Position numbers and translations under genes: made by a program. The notes below the pieces were generated by a model. The model was given only the letters and a program-made list of their open reading frames with translations, was not told the DNA's origin and made no database searches. Source: Herpetospermum pedunculosum (Eukaryota; Streptophyta; Magnoliopsida; Cucurbitales; Cucurbitaceae). From it: a stretch of DNA of 64,000 nt. The DNA lies in NCBI GenBank assembly GCA_028017165.1, contig CM051531.1:1676501-1740500 (forward strand). The letters run 5' to 3'. Shown one piece after another: positions 1 through 11,038 of this stretch; positions within the stretch are counted from its first letter, which is position 1; each line of letters opens with the position of its first letter.

Positions 1-304
1 TCGAATTTTGATCGCCAGGATTTCCAGATTTCTTCAAATTCTTCAGCTGCAAAGGTCGAACTCTAAGGTACACTTTCAGATTTTCGGAGAGAGGAGTCTG
101 AATGGACGATGACGACGATGATGAATTGTCTTTAGGGTTTTGAGGGACTTCCATCGCAAGAATTTCTTGAAGTGGAAATGAAGAAATGGCAGATGAATGA
201 TTGGATTCGGATGCTTTGGCGGCCGGCGTAGCTCTTGCTCTCCGGTGAGGGTTTCTCCGAACAGTCACCGTGTTTGGACACTGTGCTGGACTGCCGTTCT
301 CCAT
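1..304 (-). CDS. Kinesin-like protein, KIN-6 type, N-terminal part (cut by window edge)
   Basis: Reading the minus strand from an ATG at 304-302, the frame stays open for 101 codons to base 1. The product starts MENGSPAQCPNTVTVRR, continues with an Arg-rich stretch (RRNPHRRARATP), a Ser-run linker, and then SENLKVYLRVRPL, which matches the first beta strand of a kinesin motor domain. The P-loop and the rest of the motor lie outside the window. A basic tail-like N-terminus of about 80 residues before the motor, with the PNTVTVRR start, is what I recall for plant KIN-6 kinesins; that subfamily name is from memory and less certain than 'kinesin'. A TATA box lies about 70 bases upstream of the ATG. 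Kinesins are ATP-driven microtubule motors. The gene is divergent from the endoplasmin gene, with about 5 kb of LINE debris between. Confidence 0.8.
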   Translation of the reverse strand, partial: MENGSPAQCPNTVTVRRNPHRRARATPAAKASESNHSSAISSFPLQEILAMEVPQNPKDNSSSSSSSIQTPLSENLKVYLRVRPLQLKNLKKSGNPGDQNS

Positions 305-371
305 CTTCCGATTGCGACCGATCACCGTCCTACTCGAACGTTGGCGGGAATATCTTGGATTTAAAAAGGGA

Positions 372-378
372 TTATATA
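372..378 (-). promoter_or_regulatory. TATA box of the kinesin-like gene
   Basis: The minus strand reads TATATAA here, 68-74 bases upstream of the ATG at 304. This spacing fits a plant core promoter with a 5' UTR of about 40 nt. A run of 24 A (386-409) lies directly upstream. Confidence 0.55.
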
Positions 379-385
379 GTACTCC

Positions 386-690
386 AAAAAAAAAAAAAAA
401 AAAAAAAAACTTATATACTACAAATTTATTTTTAAATAAATATTTATTACTGTCGTCTATTTAATTATGGTATGTTCTCAAATTCTAATAATTTATATGT
501 TAGGTTACATTGCATATCTCGTACACGAAAAGTCATAGTAGACATAGTTTAATTAACATAAAGTATTTGTTAATTTGATGTGAACGCTGATTTCTCTGAG
601 CCCAGATGACTTTTCAGCGATGTTTTACTATAAATATTGGGACGTGGTGGGTCCTAACACGATTGTCTGGCCATTTTTAATCGTCAAGCC
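386..690. other. AT-rich intergenic stretch with poly(A) run
   Basis: A 24-base A run (386-409) is followed by AT-rich sequence with no ORF or repeat that I recognise. It separates the kinesin promoter from the LINE remnant. Confidence 0.5.
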
Positions 691-699
691 CCGATCCAA

Positions 700-3290
700 G
701 AATGGAACACGACCAACCTCGCCCTTATTTCCAAGGTTAGTTAACCAAGGAAAGTGATTGATTACAGGTTTGTCAGCATTTGCAATGTCTGTGATAAGAT
801 TGTGACAAAGGTGATTACGAACCGACTTAAGAGCATGATGAATAATATCATCTCATAATCTCAATCAACTTTTATCACAGGTCGCTCAATTTGTGATAAT
901 GTCATTATTCGCATAATGAGAAACGGAAGTCAGGTCTTAACGGCTTTGAAACTGGATATGAGTAAGGCGTATGATCGTGTGGAGTTAAGTTTTTTGAGGC
1001 AGATTATCGTTCAGTTGGGCTTTTCAAGCTAGTTGGATCGATCTCGTTATGAAATGTATTCCAACTCCCGCATTCAGTGTCCTGATCAACGAGGAGGCAG
1101 TGGTGTTTATAACTCCCTCTCGAAGGCTAAGACAAGGGGATCGGATGTCTTCTTATATGTTCTTACTCTGTGACGAAGGGTTCTCTAGCATTCTCAATGT
1201 TGTAGTGTTAAGGGCTCCTTATCAGTGGTAGCCTTATCCCAAATGTGCTCTCAAATTTCTCATTTCCATTGATGATAGTTTGATTTTTCTTAAGACTTCA
1301 CTTCAGGAGTTATGGGAGTTGAAACAAATTTCCACGGAGTACGAATTGGCTACGGGCTAGTGTGTTAATTTAAGTAAATCATCCTTATTATTCTCCCAAA
1401 ATGTGAATGAAGGGGGGGCCATATTTACAGCAAAGTCTATGTGTTAGTGTTGTCTCCGATTTAGGCGACTATCTGGGGTTGCCGTCAAGTTCGACATGTA
1501 GTAAGGAGCTAATTTCAGGTACTAAATGACCGCATCTGGAAAACGCTTTAAGGCTGGAAAAACAAGTTATTTTCAACAGGGGCAAAAAGGTTCTCATTAA
1601 AAGTGTGATCCTAATTCCTACTTATGTAATGAGTTGTTTCAGACTCCCTAAAGGGTTTTGTGATGATGATTATGCGAATGATTGTCAAGTTTTGGTAGAG
1701 TTCGACAACTGACAAAATAAAAAATAATTGGATGAAGTGGTCGAAGATGTGTCAGCCTAAGGATACGTGTAGCCTTAATTGAAGGGGCTTGGGGTGTTTT
1801 AACCAAGCGCGGTTAGCAAAACAAACTTGGCAAATTCTTCAAAATCTCACGTCCTTAATGGCCAAGTTGATTCAGGGGATATATTTTTCTTCTTCTCATG
1901 TGTTGGAGGTTTAGGCTCAATCTTTCAGCTCTTATCTATTGAAGGTTTTATGTGGGGTGCGGAGTTACTTAAAAGGGCATTAAAAGATGTACTCGCAATG
2001 GGGTTTCTACAAAAGTTTGTTGTGAAATGTGGTTACCCAGGCCTTTGTCGTTTAGGGTTGCAATGCTGAATACCCAAGTTGAATAGCTTATGGTCTCCCT
2101 CACCTTATTACTCTGTCCAAATAGTGGGATGAGCATAACTCGTGGGAGGTGGGTTGGGATGTCCATATTCCCCTCAGTTTGACTATTAACATTGATACAT
2201 GGATGTCACGTTATGATAAAAATAAGGTATTATAGTGTTAAAAGTGGCTACAATGTGGCTCTTCAGGCTAAGGAGACTCGTGCTTATTCTAGCGATAATT
2301 TGTGTAGGCCCAGGTGGAAGAAATTATGGAGTACAAAAGTTCCCTCTAAGATTTTTCATTTTATATGGAGGTATTTTCATCAATGTATTCCAACCTACTT
2401 TAACATTTGAGCCATACACATGGACTTTCGGACATAAAAATAGAATAAACTTTTGGTACATAAAAATACATGGAGATTGCTCTTTCCGGAGTACTTGTCA
2501 ATCTTGGCATCCAGTAACCCAAATCATGATCGTTGGATTGACATATCTCTAGAACTTCTGAATGTTGAGTTTACTATTGCATGTGTTGCTGCTTAGGCCA
2601 TCTAGAATGACAAAAATATGGCTACCCACTATTCTTCTTTTCCATTGGTGACTTTGAGATGTCAATAGATCCAGAACTACCTGGATGATATTTCGAATGG
2701 GTTGATTTGGTCTTCTCGTGCGTCGGTGGAAATGGTGTCGGATGGGAGCCAAGTTCCAATTTTAAAGGCGCATAGAAGGTGGACTATGTTTTTTGTTTAT
2801 GTCGCATGCCATAAACGTGTCATTTGCTTTGGGTTTGAGGTTGTGATTTGTGATCCGAAGGGCAGTATGGTCGATACCTTGAATGATCTCAGAGATATGA
2901 TGTTTAACCCTCTTTGTGCTGAAGCTCTTACTTTGCTTGAAGGGTTGCGCCTCGCGATTATAATGGATTTCAAGACAACGAAGGCGAGCTCTGATTCTCA
3001 TTATGATGCTAACACAGAGAGGTTGAGGTGTGGGCTCACACCTGGATTGCAATTATATTGGCTTTGAGAAATGATTTCAATCATCTCGTTTTCTTCCATG
3101 TTGGCCGGGAGGCTAACCAAACGACCCATGAGTTGGCTAGAAGAGGATTTTATCGTTATTATATGTTGTGGCTTTCTAGCTTCCATGTTTGGTTATTGTC
3201 TTTATTTGAACAATACAAATTCATTATTGTTGCCTATATGGCCCATTTATCTTTCATTGAATTGATTTTGTTTTCTTTTTTTCTTTTTTG
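700..3290 (+). mobile_element. Degraded LINE (non-LTR retrotransposon), ORF2 remnant
   Basis: On the plus strand, broken in several frames, are pieces of a plant L1-type ORF2 in their usual order. Reverse transcriptase pieces at about 730-1300 include KVITNRLKS, LKLDMSKAYDRVE and, at 1255-1290, SIDDSLIFL, where an intact enzyme would have FADDSL. A zinc-binding (zf-RVT) piece at 2220-2400 reads WKKLWSTKVPSKIFHFIW. An RNase H-like piece at 2700-3180 includes AEALTLLEGLRLA and VGREANQTTHELARRGF. Stop codons and frameshifts are numerous and the catalytic motif is altered, so the copy is dead. No endonuclease or ORF1 part and no clear target duplication was found. Confidence 0.85.
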
Positions 3291-3337
3291 TAGTTCACAA
3301 ACATGTGAGCGGTAGAAATTCGAATTGTATGAGCATA

Positions 3338-3414
3338 ATTCAACCGATATATTGTACGAATTAACGATTAAGATGTCAGAAGTTCGAAACTCCCACCCCG
3401 CATGTCGTAAAAAA
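3338..3414 (+). mobile_element. tRNA-derived SINE remnant (group B)
   Basis: It has an A-box-like start (GCATAATTCAACCGATA) and a B-box-like AGTTCGAAACTCCC about 50 bases later, then CCCGCATGT and an A run. The same layout recurs at 25563, 27437 and 60596. This copy is diverged. Confidence 0.5.
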
Positions 3415-3476
3415 ATTCATGTGAGCGGTAGAGATTCAAATTGTATGATGTTTTAGTTTTTAGGTAAAACACCACT

Positions 3477-3900
3477 TTTGGTACGTGAACTTTTGTGGAA
3501 CTAACAATTTAGTTCCTAAATTTAAAATTGTAACAATTTAGTCTTTATACTTTCAGAATTGTAACAATATAGTCCATGAACTTTATAATGTAATGATTTA
3601 GTCCATATACTTTGAAATTTGTAACAATTCAGTCCATGTACTTTAAAATTCGTAACGATTTAGTCTCTGTCGTGAAAAAAATCGTTAATATTTAATGAAA
3701 TGTCTTACACATGTAGATCCATAAATTGATTATGAACCAAATATGTTTATAAACTATAGAGACTTAGTCATTATGTAATAAAAATTGATACTTAATTTTG
3801 ATGGATTTTTTACGGTAGGGAGTAAATTGTTGTAAATTTAAAAGTATATGAACTAAATTGTTACGTAATAAAATTTAGAGACTAAATCGAATCTTCGAGC
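3477..3900. repeat. Degenerate tandem repeat with inverted flank
   Basis: From 3505 to 3670 a unit of about 40 bases recurs four to five times, built on TAACAATTTAGTCC followed by an ATACTTT-type motif. At 3825-3895 related words appear in inverted order (GAACTAAATTGTTACG). The stretch can therefore fold back on itself and may be a decayed non-autonomous DNA element. There is no coding content. Confidence 0.5.
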
Positions 3901-4317
3901 TTTTGGTCAATAGTTCATATATGTCAGTTGAGCTATTAGCGACGACGTTAATTGATTAATATTGGGGTTTGAGAAAAAATCAACGAAATATGTTGATTTT
4001 TCAATGAATACAAAAAAAAAAATTATCAAGAAAAAAAATATCCTTTTCAATTTCATATGTATGGTTAAAAAATTTCAATATAATCTCTATTTTTAGTTAA
4101 ATTTCCAAAGAGATATAGGTGTCTCCTTTCAAATGATAGAGATATCATAGTGAGTATGACCCGCAATATATATGTAAAGGTTAAACTCTTTTTTAGGAAT
4201 TCAACCTTTTTTTTTTTCTTTTTCTTTTACGAAGTTGTATAATTTTTATCATAATTTTTTTAATTTGATAAATTTAGACCTACACGTAAATAAGTTTTGA
4301 TAAATTTACTCCATAAG

Positions 4318-4530
4318 TCATGAATATGGTACGCGATTTATCCCGGACCTCATAAATCGTGGTCATACTAGCAATTTATCCCACAAATCATGGTCATGAA
4401 ATGGTACACGAGTCACATACTCGTGACCATGACACACGATTCACCTATCATATTTTTGCAAATAATTTCAAAACTATCCTATTTATATAAATATTATTTA
4501 AAAATATATTATTTAAAAAATAAAAAGTCT
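4318..4530. repeat. Partial relative of the palindromic-core foldback element
   Basis: The core holds GGTACACGAGTCAC, CTCGTGACCATGACAC and further ATCGTGGTCAT words, close to the repeats at 11118-11940. The right part (4452-4530) resembles the inner TIR of the element at 11039-12016 when reverse-complemented (TAGTTTTGAAAT followed by TTTGCAAAA). No matching left TIR is visible, so it looks truncated. Confidence 0.5.
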
Positions 4531-4984
4531 GTAAATACGTATTACAATTTCTACCCTCCCTTCAATTTCACTAATTCACTCAATAATTTTAACCAAAAAA
4601 AAAAAAAAAAAACAATGAAATTTTATTCATAAACTTACTAATTTCAATAACATAAAGTTTTACATAAAATTTAGTTTGATTAATATTTAATACACGTGGT
4701 CGTTTTTCTTTGAAGTCCTATCAAATTGATATTATATAGATGTTTCACAAGTCTTTAATGTACATGAAGATTGCAACACTCATTAGAGGTGTAATTTAAT
4801 GAAATTGAAATTAAATTTTAGAATGAGATTAGATAAGATTAGGAGTAAAAATTGTTTTTTTTTCACATTAATTTAACTTTTAGTTTTTTTTTTTTTGGAA
4901 AAATATGCAACATCTCCTATGAATGAAATAATTAAAAAGAAATGGCAAATTCCAAATGTATCCTTCGGGAAACACATTATTTTT

Positions 4985-4992
4985 CCACGTCA
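4985..4992 (-). promoter_or_regulatory. UPRE-type bZIP site (TGACGTGG)
   Basis: The minus strand reads TGACGTGG, a match to the unfolded-protein-response element bound by plant bZIP factors such as bZIP28/60. It lies about 350 bases upstream of the endoplasmin ATG and 17 bases before the first ERSE. Confidence 0.6.
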
Positions 4993-5008
4993 AAAACAAA
5001 ATATCGAC

Positions 5009-5027
5009 CCAATAACTTTCGGCCACG
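5009..5027 (+). promoter_or_regulatory. ER-stress response element (ERSE-I), copy 1
   Basis: An exact CCAAT-N9-CCACG match. This is the known binding site for NF-Y together with ER-stress bZIP factors in plant and animal ER chaperone promoters. It is 238 bases upstream of the TATA box of an ER chaperone gene. Confidence 0.85.
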
Positions 5028-5156
5028 TAGAAACAAAGCAATCAGAGTCGTCAGATTATCCACATCAGCCACCATAGCCCGTTGAGATCGTTAAGTAGAC
5101 TTCCATTTACCAGGTCTTTCGTGGGGGCCAGTAATGGAAATTTGGAGTGGCTTTAT

Positions 5157-5164
5157 CCACGTCA
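5157..5164 (-). promoter_or_regulatory. UPRE-type bZIP site (TGACGTGG), copy 2
   Basis: The second TGACGTGG on the minus strand, 17 bases before the second ERSE. The UPRE and ERSE pair is thus present twice with nearly the same spacing. Confidence 0.6.
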
Positions 5165-5180
5165 ATCAAACAAATATTAT

Positions 5181-5199
5181 CCAATAACATTTCGCCACG
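5181..5199 (+). promoter_or_regulatory. ER-stress response element (ERSE-I), copy 2
   Basis: A second exact CCAAT-N9-CCACG, 66 bases upstream of the TATA box. The N9 differs from copy 1 (AACATTTCG versus AACTTTCGG), so only the functional halves and part of the spacer are shared. Confidence 0.85.
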
Positions 5200-5264
5200 T
5201 TTCCTCATAGAAAACTCCACCGTTGGATCCTCCACGTTGGCAACATAGATCAATCCAATGGATC

Positions 5265-5274
5265 TATATAAATA
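5265..5274 (+). promoter_or_regulatory. TATA box of the endoplasmin gene
   Basis: TATATAAATA lies 65 bases before the ATG at 5339. This implies a transcription start near 5300 and a short 5' UTR. Confidence 0.75.
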
Positions 5275-5338
5275 CCGCTAGCTCATTCGTAAAACCAGAT
5301 CAGTCATTGAAGCTACTGGAAGAAGTTTTGCAAGAACC

Positions 5339-8300
5339 ATGAGGAAATGGACGATCGCCTCTGCTCTGCTGCTCCTGTTCTTTCTCTCTCTCGTTCCAGA
5401 TCAAGGTTTGATTTCGATTTCTTTGTTGAAATGAGCACCGAATTCATCTTGCATTATGTTAATCACGATGTTTGGGGAGAAATTTTGATGAGATTTGAGC
5501 TCTTTTTGAACTGTGAAGATGAAGATTTGTAGTAGTTGATATTGTTTGGTTGTTTCAGGTCCTAGATTTCATGCCAAGGCCGACGGTGATGCCGACAAGG
5601 TTGTAGATCCACCAAAGGTTGAGGAAAAGATCGGCGCCGTTCCACATGGCCTCTCCACTGATTCTGATGTTGTCAAGAGGTTCGTCAATGTCTAATTTCA
5701 GATATAGATTCGTCCATTTCAGAGATGTTTTTAATCTATCTTTTCGTTAATCGTGGTTTCAGGGAGTCGGAATCAATCTCGAAGAGATCTCTTCGCAGTA
5801 GCGGGGAGAAATTTGAGTTCCAAGCTGAGGTTTCTCGTCTCATGGACATTATTATCAATTCCTTATACAGCAACAAAGACATTTTCCTCAGAGAATTGAT
5901 CTCCAACGCTTCTGATGTAAGTTCACTCTACCGCCTCGTCTTACTTCATCAGATCTAGTAATATTGTAATAAGAGATGATTATGACTGTTTGCATATCTG
6001 CATTTCAGGCGTTGGATAAGATTAGGTTCCTTTCCCTGACCGATAAAGAGATATTGGGTGAGGGCGACAACTCGAAGCTAGAGATTCAAGTGAGTTTTGC
6101 CGCATCATGCTAGATTTGGACATTGTTTTCATTTTACCTTGCTAAAAAAAATTACTTGTTCTAGTAGACCACATTTGTATACTTATATATCATTGTCCAT
6201 AATTGATATAACGCAGATTAAGTTGGACAAAGCAAACAAAATCCTTTCGATTCGCGACAGAGGTATTGGTATGACGAAAGAGGATTTGATTAAGAACTTG
6301 GGAACAATAGCAAAATCTGGAACTTCAGGTACTTTTATTATATGAGTTACTTTTAGGTTTAAATACTATTTTGGTCCATTGGCTTTGGTTCATTTTGGTC
6401 CGGGTACTTTCAAAATGTTCATTTTGACAAATTTGTTCCCTTCATTTTCATTTTATTATCATTTTTTTTTTATCATAGTTTTATTATTATATTTCATTTA
6501 CTAAATTTCTTGAAATATGGTCATAAATTTGTATTACAACCTACCGCGCACCTCTCGGGCAACCCATGAGTTATTATGTAAAGAATTTAGGGACCAAAAT
6601 GAACCAAACCCAAAATATAGAAGTATAGGGACCAAAATAGTATTTAAATCTTAATTTTATTTATTAAACTTCGGTAGGTTGTAATGTGAAAGGTACTTAA
6701 TTTGTTATTTTCCTGTGCAGCATTTGTGGAAAAGATGCAGACAAGCGGAGATCTCAATCTCATTGGACAATTTGGAGTAGGTTTCTACTCAGTGTACCTT
6801 GTGGCTGACTACGTCGAAGTGATCAGTAAACACAACGATGATAAACAGTGAGCAACCATCATTATTATTTCGATGTGTTTGCCTTGGCATTAGTTATTTT
6901 AGATTAGACTTCACTGATAGAGCATTCGCAAGGCTGATGGAATCCAGTAAACAAAACTTTTTCTTGTTTTCAGACATGTGTGGGAATCCAAGGCTGATGG
7001 AGCATTCGCAATCTCTGAAGATACGTGGAATGAACCTATAGGTCGCGGAACTGAAATTAGACTGCACCTTAGAGATGAAGCTCAAGAATACTTGGAGGAG
7101 GGCAAGCTGAAAGTAAGTTTGATTTTCTTTTCTCATTACCTGCTTTAACGTTAGTTAATAATTTGATCCTCATACTGTTGAACACGAAAGGATGTCCTTA
7201 TCTTTTGGGAGTGATTTTGAAATGACTGAAATCACTTTTGTCACATTCTCCCAATGCTCAAACCTTTTCTATGAAATTTACATTGTCATCTGTCCTCATG
7301 GAAGTGGCTTCGACTTGTACTTTTCAATTCAATTGGAGTATTTGCAGTGTATTTTTTGGTTTCTACAGTTATTTGTTATGATTTGTTGACACATTTCAGC
7401 TGCTAATTGATTTTCTCTCTCTTGGAACTGCTATCACTTCCTTTTCCTCTGTTTCAAGCAGTTATGTTGGGCCTAATTTCCGAACATCGAATTTATTGTT
7501 ACTTTTCCTTCACTACCTTTTTCAACAATCAATTTCGTTTTCGTTCTGTATCTCACAAAAGTTATATGGTGCCATATAATGGCAACTCTCTCGTGCATTG
7601 TTTAATTTTAGTGAACTTGATCGATGATCTGTTTATTGGTTAAATAAAAATTTATCTGAAACGCATATTCTTATTTGGTATTTTCTTCACATTGTTTTGA
7701 CTCTTTGGACTAAAATGGGTTGTGGGTAACTGTTTCTATAGGATTTGGTGAAGAAATATTCAGAATTTATCAACTTCCCCATTTATATCTGGGGAAGCAA
7801 AGAGGTTGACGTGGAGGTTCCTGCAGATGAGGATGAATCCAACGATGAAGAAGAATCACGTATGTGTGTGTATTATCTTGGATGTTGGATATGCATATAT
7901 AACTACCTTCGTGTTGGCAAAAAAAACTGTCCATTGATCATGGTTTTAGTCGTTCTGATTATATTTTGTGTCTTAAAAAATTTAATAGCTGACACTTCAG
8001 AAGAAGGGGAAGATGAAGAAAAGAATGAAGATGAAGATGCTGAGAAGCCGAAGACAAAGAAAGTCAAGGAAACAACTTATGAATGGGAGCTTTTGAATGA
8101 TGTGAAAGCCATATGGCTGCGGAGTCCCAAGGAGGTGACAGAGGAAGAGTATAATAAATTCTACCACTCTCTTGCTAAGGTAATTGTCCAAAAGTCAAAA
8201 CGCTAGCAGTGAAACAAATATCAAAGCACCTTAAGCTTTAAAGCAGAAGGGGTGATGTTGGATTCCAAATCTAATGAAGTTAACGTCACATTGCAGGATT

Positions 8301-10143
8301 TGAGTGAAGACAAGCCTTTGGCATGGAGTCACTTTAAAGCAGAAGGTGATGTTGAGTTCAAAGCTGTTCTGTTTGTGCCTCCTAAGGCTCCTCATGATCT
8401 ATACGAGAGTTATTATAACAACAAAAAATCAAACTTGAAGTTGTTTGTTCGAAGGGTTTTCATCTCAGACGAGTTTGACGAGCTCCTGCCGAAGTATTTG
8501 AACTTTTTGCTGGTAAATGAGTGGCCAAGTAGTTTAACAGAAAGATGTTTGACTTAATTTGTAAATTTGTTCTCAAAATTTTCATTCTCTGCAGGGTCTT
8601 GTTGATTCCGATACTTTACCTCTCAACGTTTCACGAGAAATGCTCCAACAACACAGCAGCTTGAAGACAATTAAGAAGAAACTCATCCGCAAGGCCCTCG
8701 ATATGATCCGTAAAATTGCTGAGGAGGATCCTGATGAGTCCAGTGACAAGGAGAAGAAAGGTACACCTACAGAAATTGATTCTTATGATGCTATAAGACT
8801 ATTTATTTTCTTCCATGTTTTATTTGATCGACTTTAAACCCTCATTCTCATACAGATGTTGAGAAGAGTAGTGATGATGATGAGAAGAAAGGCCAGTATA
8901 CTCGATTCTGGAATGAGTTTGGTAAATCAGTTAAGCTTGGTATTATCGAGGATTCAACTAACAGAAACCGTCTAGCAAAACTGCTCCGATTTGAGAGGTA
9001 CCTCGCGTTTGTTTTGATTTCAGTTCGTTTCTGGTTTTCTTTAATCAACCTCATTGATGCTTCTCTGTTTCCCCAAGATAATAACCTGTGAATAAACTCT
9101 CTTGCAGCACCAAGTCGGATGGCAAATTGGTTTCACTTGATCAGTATATCTCAAGAATGAAATCAGGACAAAAGGATATCTTTTACATTACTGGAGCAAG
9201 CAAGGAACAGTTGGAGAAATCCCCATTCCTTGAGCGACTTAAGAAGAAGAACTTTGAGGTGAATTTTAGTCGGGAGGTTTTTGCTCTTGGTGTTTGTGTT
9301 TTTTCCTCCTTGGAAACTATCCATTCATCACTTTCCCGCATCTAATTTTCTTCTCTTTACAGGTTATCCTTTTCACGGATCCGGTGGATGAGTACTTGAT
9401 GCAATATCTCATGGACTACGAAGACAAAAAGTTCCAAAACGTATCAAAGGAGGGTCTCAAACTCGGCAAAGAATCCAAGGTTAAAGAGCTCAAGGAGTCC
9501 TTCAAGGAGCTTACAAAATGGTGGAAGACTGCCCTTTCTTTCTACAATGTCGATGATGTGAAACTTTCAAACCGATTGGACAACACACCATGTGTGGTTG
9601 TGACATCGAAGTATGGATGGAGCGCTAATATGGAACGGATCATGCAGTCTCAGACCCTATCAGATGCTAGCAAACAAGCATACATGCGCGGTAAGAGGGT
9701 GCTCGAGATCAACCCAAGGCACCCGATCATCAAGGATCTTCGGGAGAGAATTGTGAAGGATCCGGAGGTATGTTATACGTTTGCTTTGGATTGGATCATG
9801 TTAATCTTCCCGTTTGATAACCATTTATGCTATTAACATATTTATGCTTATCGACATGGACATCGAGATTGATTGATTTGTATCTAAAAAACAGGATGAA
9901 GGCGCGAAGAATGCTGCTAAGCTGATGTACCAGACAGCTCTTCTGGAAAGTGGGTTTATTCTCAGTGACCCCAAGGATTTCGCTTCCCAAATCTACGACA
10001 CAGTGAAGACTAGCTTAGACATCAGTCCCGACGTAACCGTCGAGGAGGAAGACGAAGCAGAGGTTGAAGAAGTCGAGACGGAATCAAAGGGAAGCAAAAG
10101 GGATGCAACCAAAGAAGGCGAAGCCGTGAAGGACGAGTTGTAG
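5339..10143 (+). CDS. HSP90-7: Endoplasmin homolog (ER-resident HSP90, GRP94/SHEPHERD)
   Basis: ATP-driven chaperone of the ER lumen, needed for folding of secreted and surface proteins (SHEPHERD in Arabidopsis). Fifteen exons: 5339-5405, 5559-5679, 5763-5916, 6009-6089, 6217-6328, 6721-6847, 6974-7112, 7742-7859, 7989-8179, 8297-8512, 8595-8760, 8856-8997, 9108-9258, 9363-9767, 9895-10143. All junctions are GT-AG, phases close, and the product is 812 residues, near the family's usual 820. Visible features are a signal peptide (about 1-21, MRKWTIASALLLLFFLSLV), the ATPase motifs RELISNASD (106-114), DRGIG (155-159) and GQFGVGF (194-200), an acidic/Lys-rich linker at about 290-330, middle and C-terminal HSP90 domains, and a C-terminal KDEL retention signal. 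The promoter has two ERSEs and two UPREs, so ER-stress induction is likely. Introns 5, 6, 7 and 9 carry a MITE, microduplications and a MITE fragment. The 3' UTR follows to about 10400. Confidence 0.97.
6356..6650. mobile_element. Tourist-like MITE in endoplasmin intron 5
   Basis: The ends are near-perfect inverted copies (TTTAAATACTATTTTGGTCC and its complement), with further inverted similarity inward (GGTTCATTTTGGTCC). The element is flanked by TTA on both sides. A 295-base, non-coding element with a 3-bp TTA duplication fits the PIF/Harbinger Tourist class. It sits wholly inside intron 5 and leaves the splice sites intact. Confidence 0.75.
7206..7250 (+). mobile_element. Fragment of the GAGTGATTTTGAAATG MITE family
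   Basis: GGGAGTGATTTTGAAATG followed by an inverted AAATCACTTTTGTCAC matches the terminal part of the MITE at 59228-59461. Only one end is present, in endoplasmin intron 7. Confidence 0.45.
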
Positions 10144-10440
10144 ATTAATTTATAACTAGATATCACCAGCATATAGAGCTGCTAACTCTTCTTCTTCTTC
10201 TTCGATCATCATCAAGCTTGGTTTTTTATTTGGCATCGAAGTCAAAATAAGCTTCTGAGATGGAAGTTGGTATCGGGTAATTAGAGATTTTGTAAACGTG
10301 GTTTTGTTTGTTTTAGGAATTTTTCTGTTAGTTATTATAACTTTGGTTATTTCTCCTGCTGTCTGTGTTGTCTTCTAAGTTCTACCACGTTTGATGTTGT
10401 GGGATGCCAATCGGTGCAGAGGATATAAACAATTTTTGGA

Positions 10441-10501
10441 GGAATGTTTTTTGAGCCCTTAAAAATTACAATGTTTGGCAAAATAAAAATTACTTTTTAA
10501 A
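10441..10501. other. Downstream flank of the endoplasmin gene
   Basis: AT-rich sequence after the presumed 3' UTR. Nothing recognisable before the minisatellite that starts at 10502. Confidence 0.4.
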
Positions 10502-10640
10502 ATAATTATTTTAGATTAGACTTCACTGATAGTCTATTATTACTGTCAAAATTCTATAAAAAAGACTAGTATTAGACTTCTATCAGCGATAGTATTAGAC
10601 CTCTATCAGCGATAGACCATACTATCAGTGATAGAAATTG
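10502..10640. repeat. GATAGAC-type minisatellite
   Basis: Degenerate units such as AGACTTCTATCAGCGATAG alternate with ATTAGACCTCTATCAG-type units. Each contains a partly palindromic CTATCAGCGATAG core. A related cluster is at 41497-41640. The first 27 bases (10506-10532) are identical to 6894-6920 in endoplasmin intron 6. Confidence 0.65.
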
Positions 10641-11030
10641 CTAATTATTTTGCTAATTATTTTACTTTAAATTGACATCTGTTACAATTTCTCTATATTT
10701 TTCGACCCTTAAAATAACTCTTTGTATAAACAAAATTATGAAAATTTAAAAGCTTCTCTACTCGTAATTGTTAGGGTGATATTTGTAGAATCATTTTCTA
10801 CAACTAAATAAATTTGGGAATAAAAATGGCTTTTAAGAAGATTTTTTTTTTCTCGATTACATGGGGATTGGTGATGGAGGATTCACATCTTGATCAAAAA
10901 GTTTATACATTATATATATATATTTTTATTAATATATATAATGTCAAATATTATTTTACATGGGTTAATAATGGTCGGTGACTTATTGCTATTATTAAAA
11001 TAGTAAGCTTAAAACAATCTAAGTATTTAT
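10641..11030. other. AT-rich intergenic sequence
   Basis: No ORF, RNA gene or recognised repeat apart from a short TA run near 10915. It ends at the target duplication of the next element. Confidence 0.4.
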
Positions 11031-11038
11031 AATAAATA

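Noticed and set aside
1049..1231. Small ORFs within 0.7-3.3 kb as separate genes
   Set aside because: All are fragments of one decayed LINE ORF2 in shifting frames.
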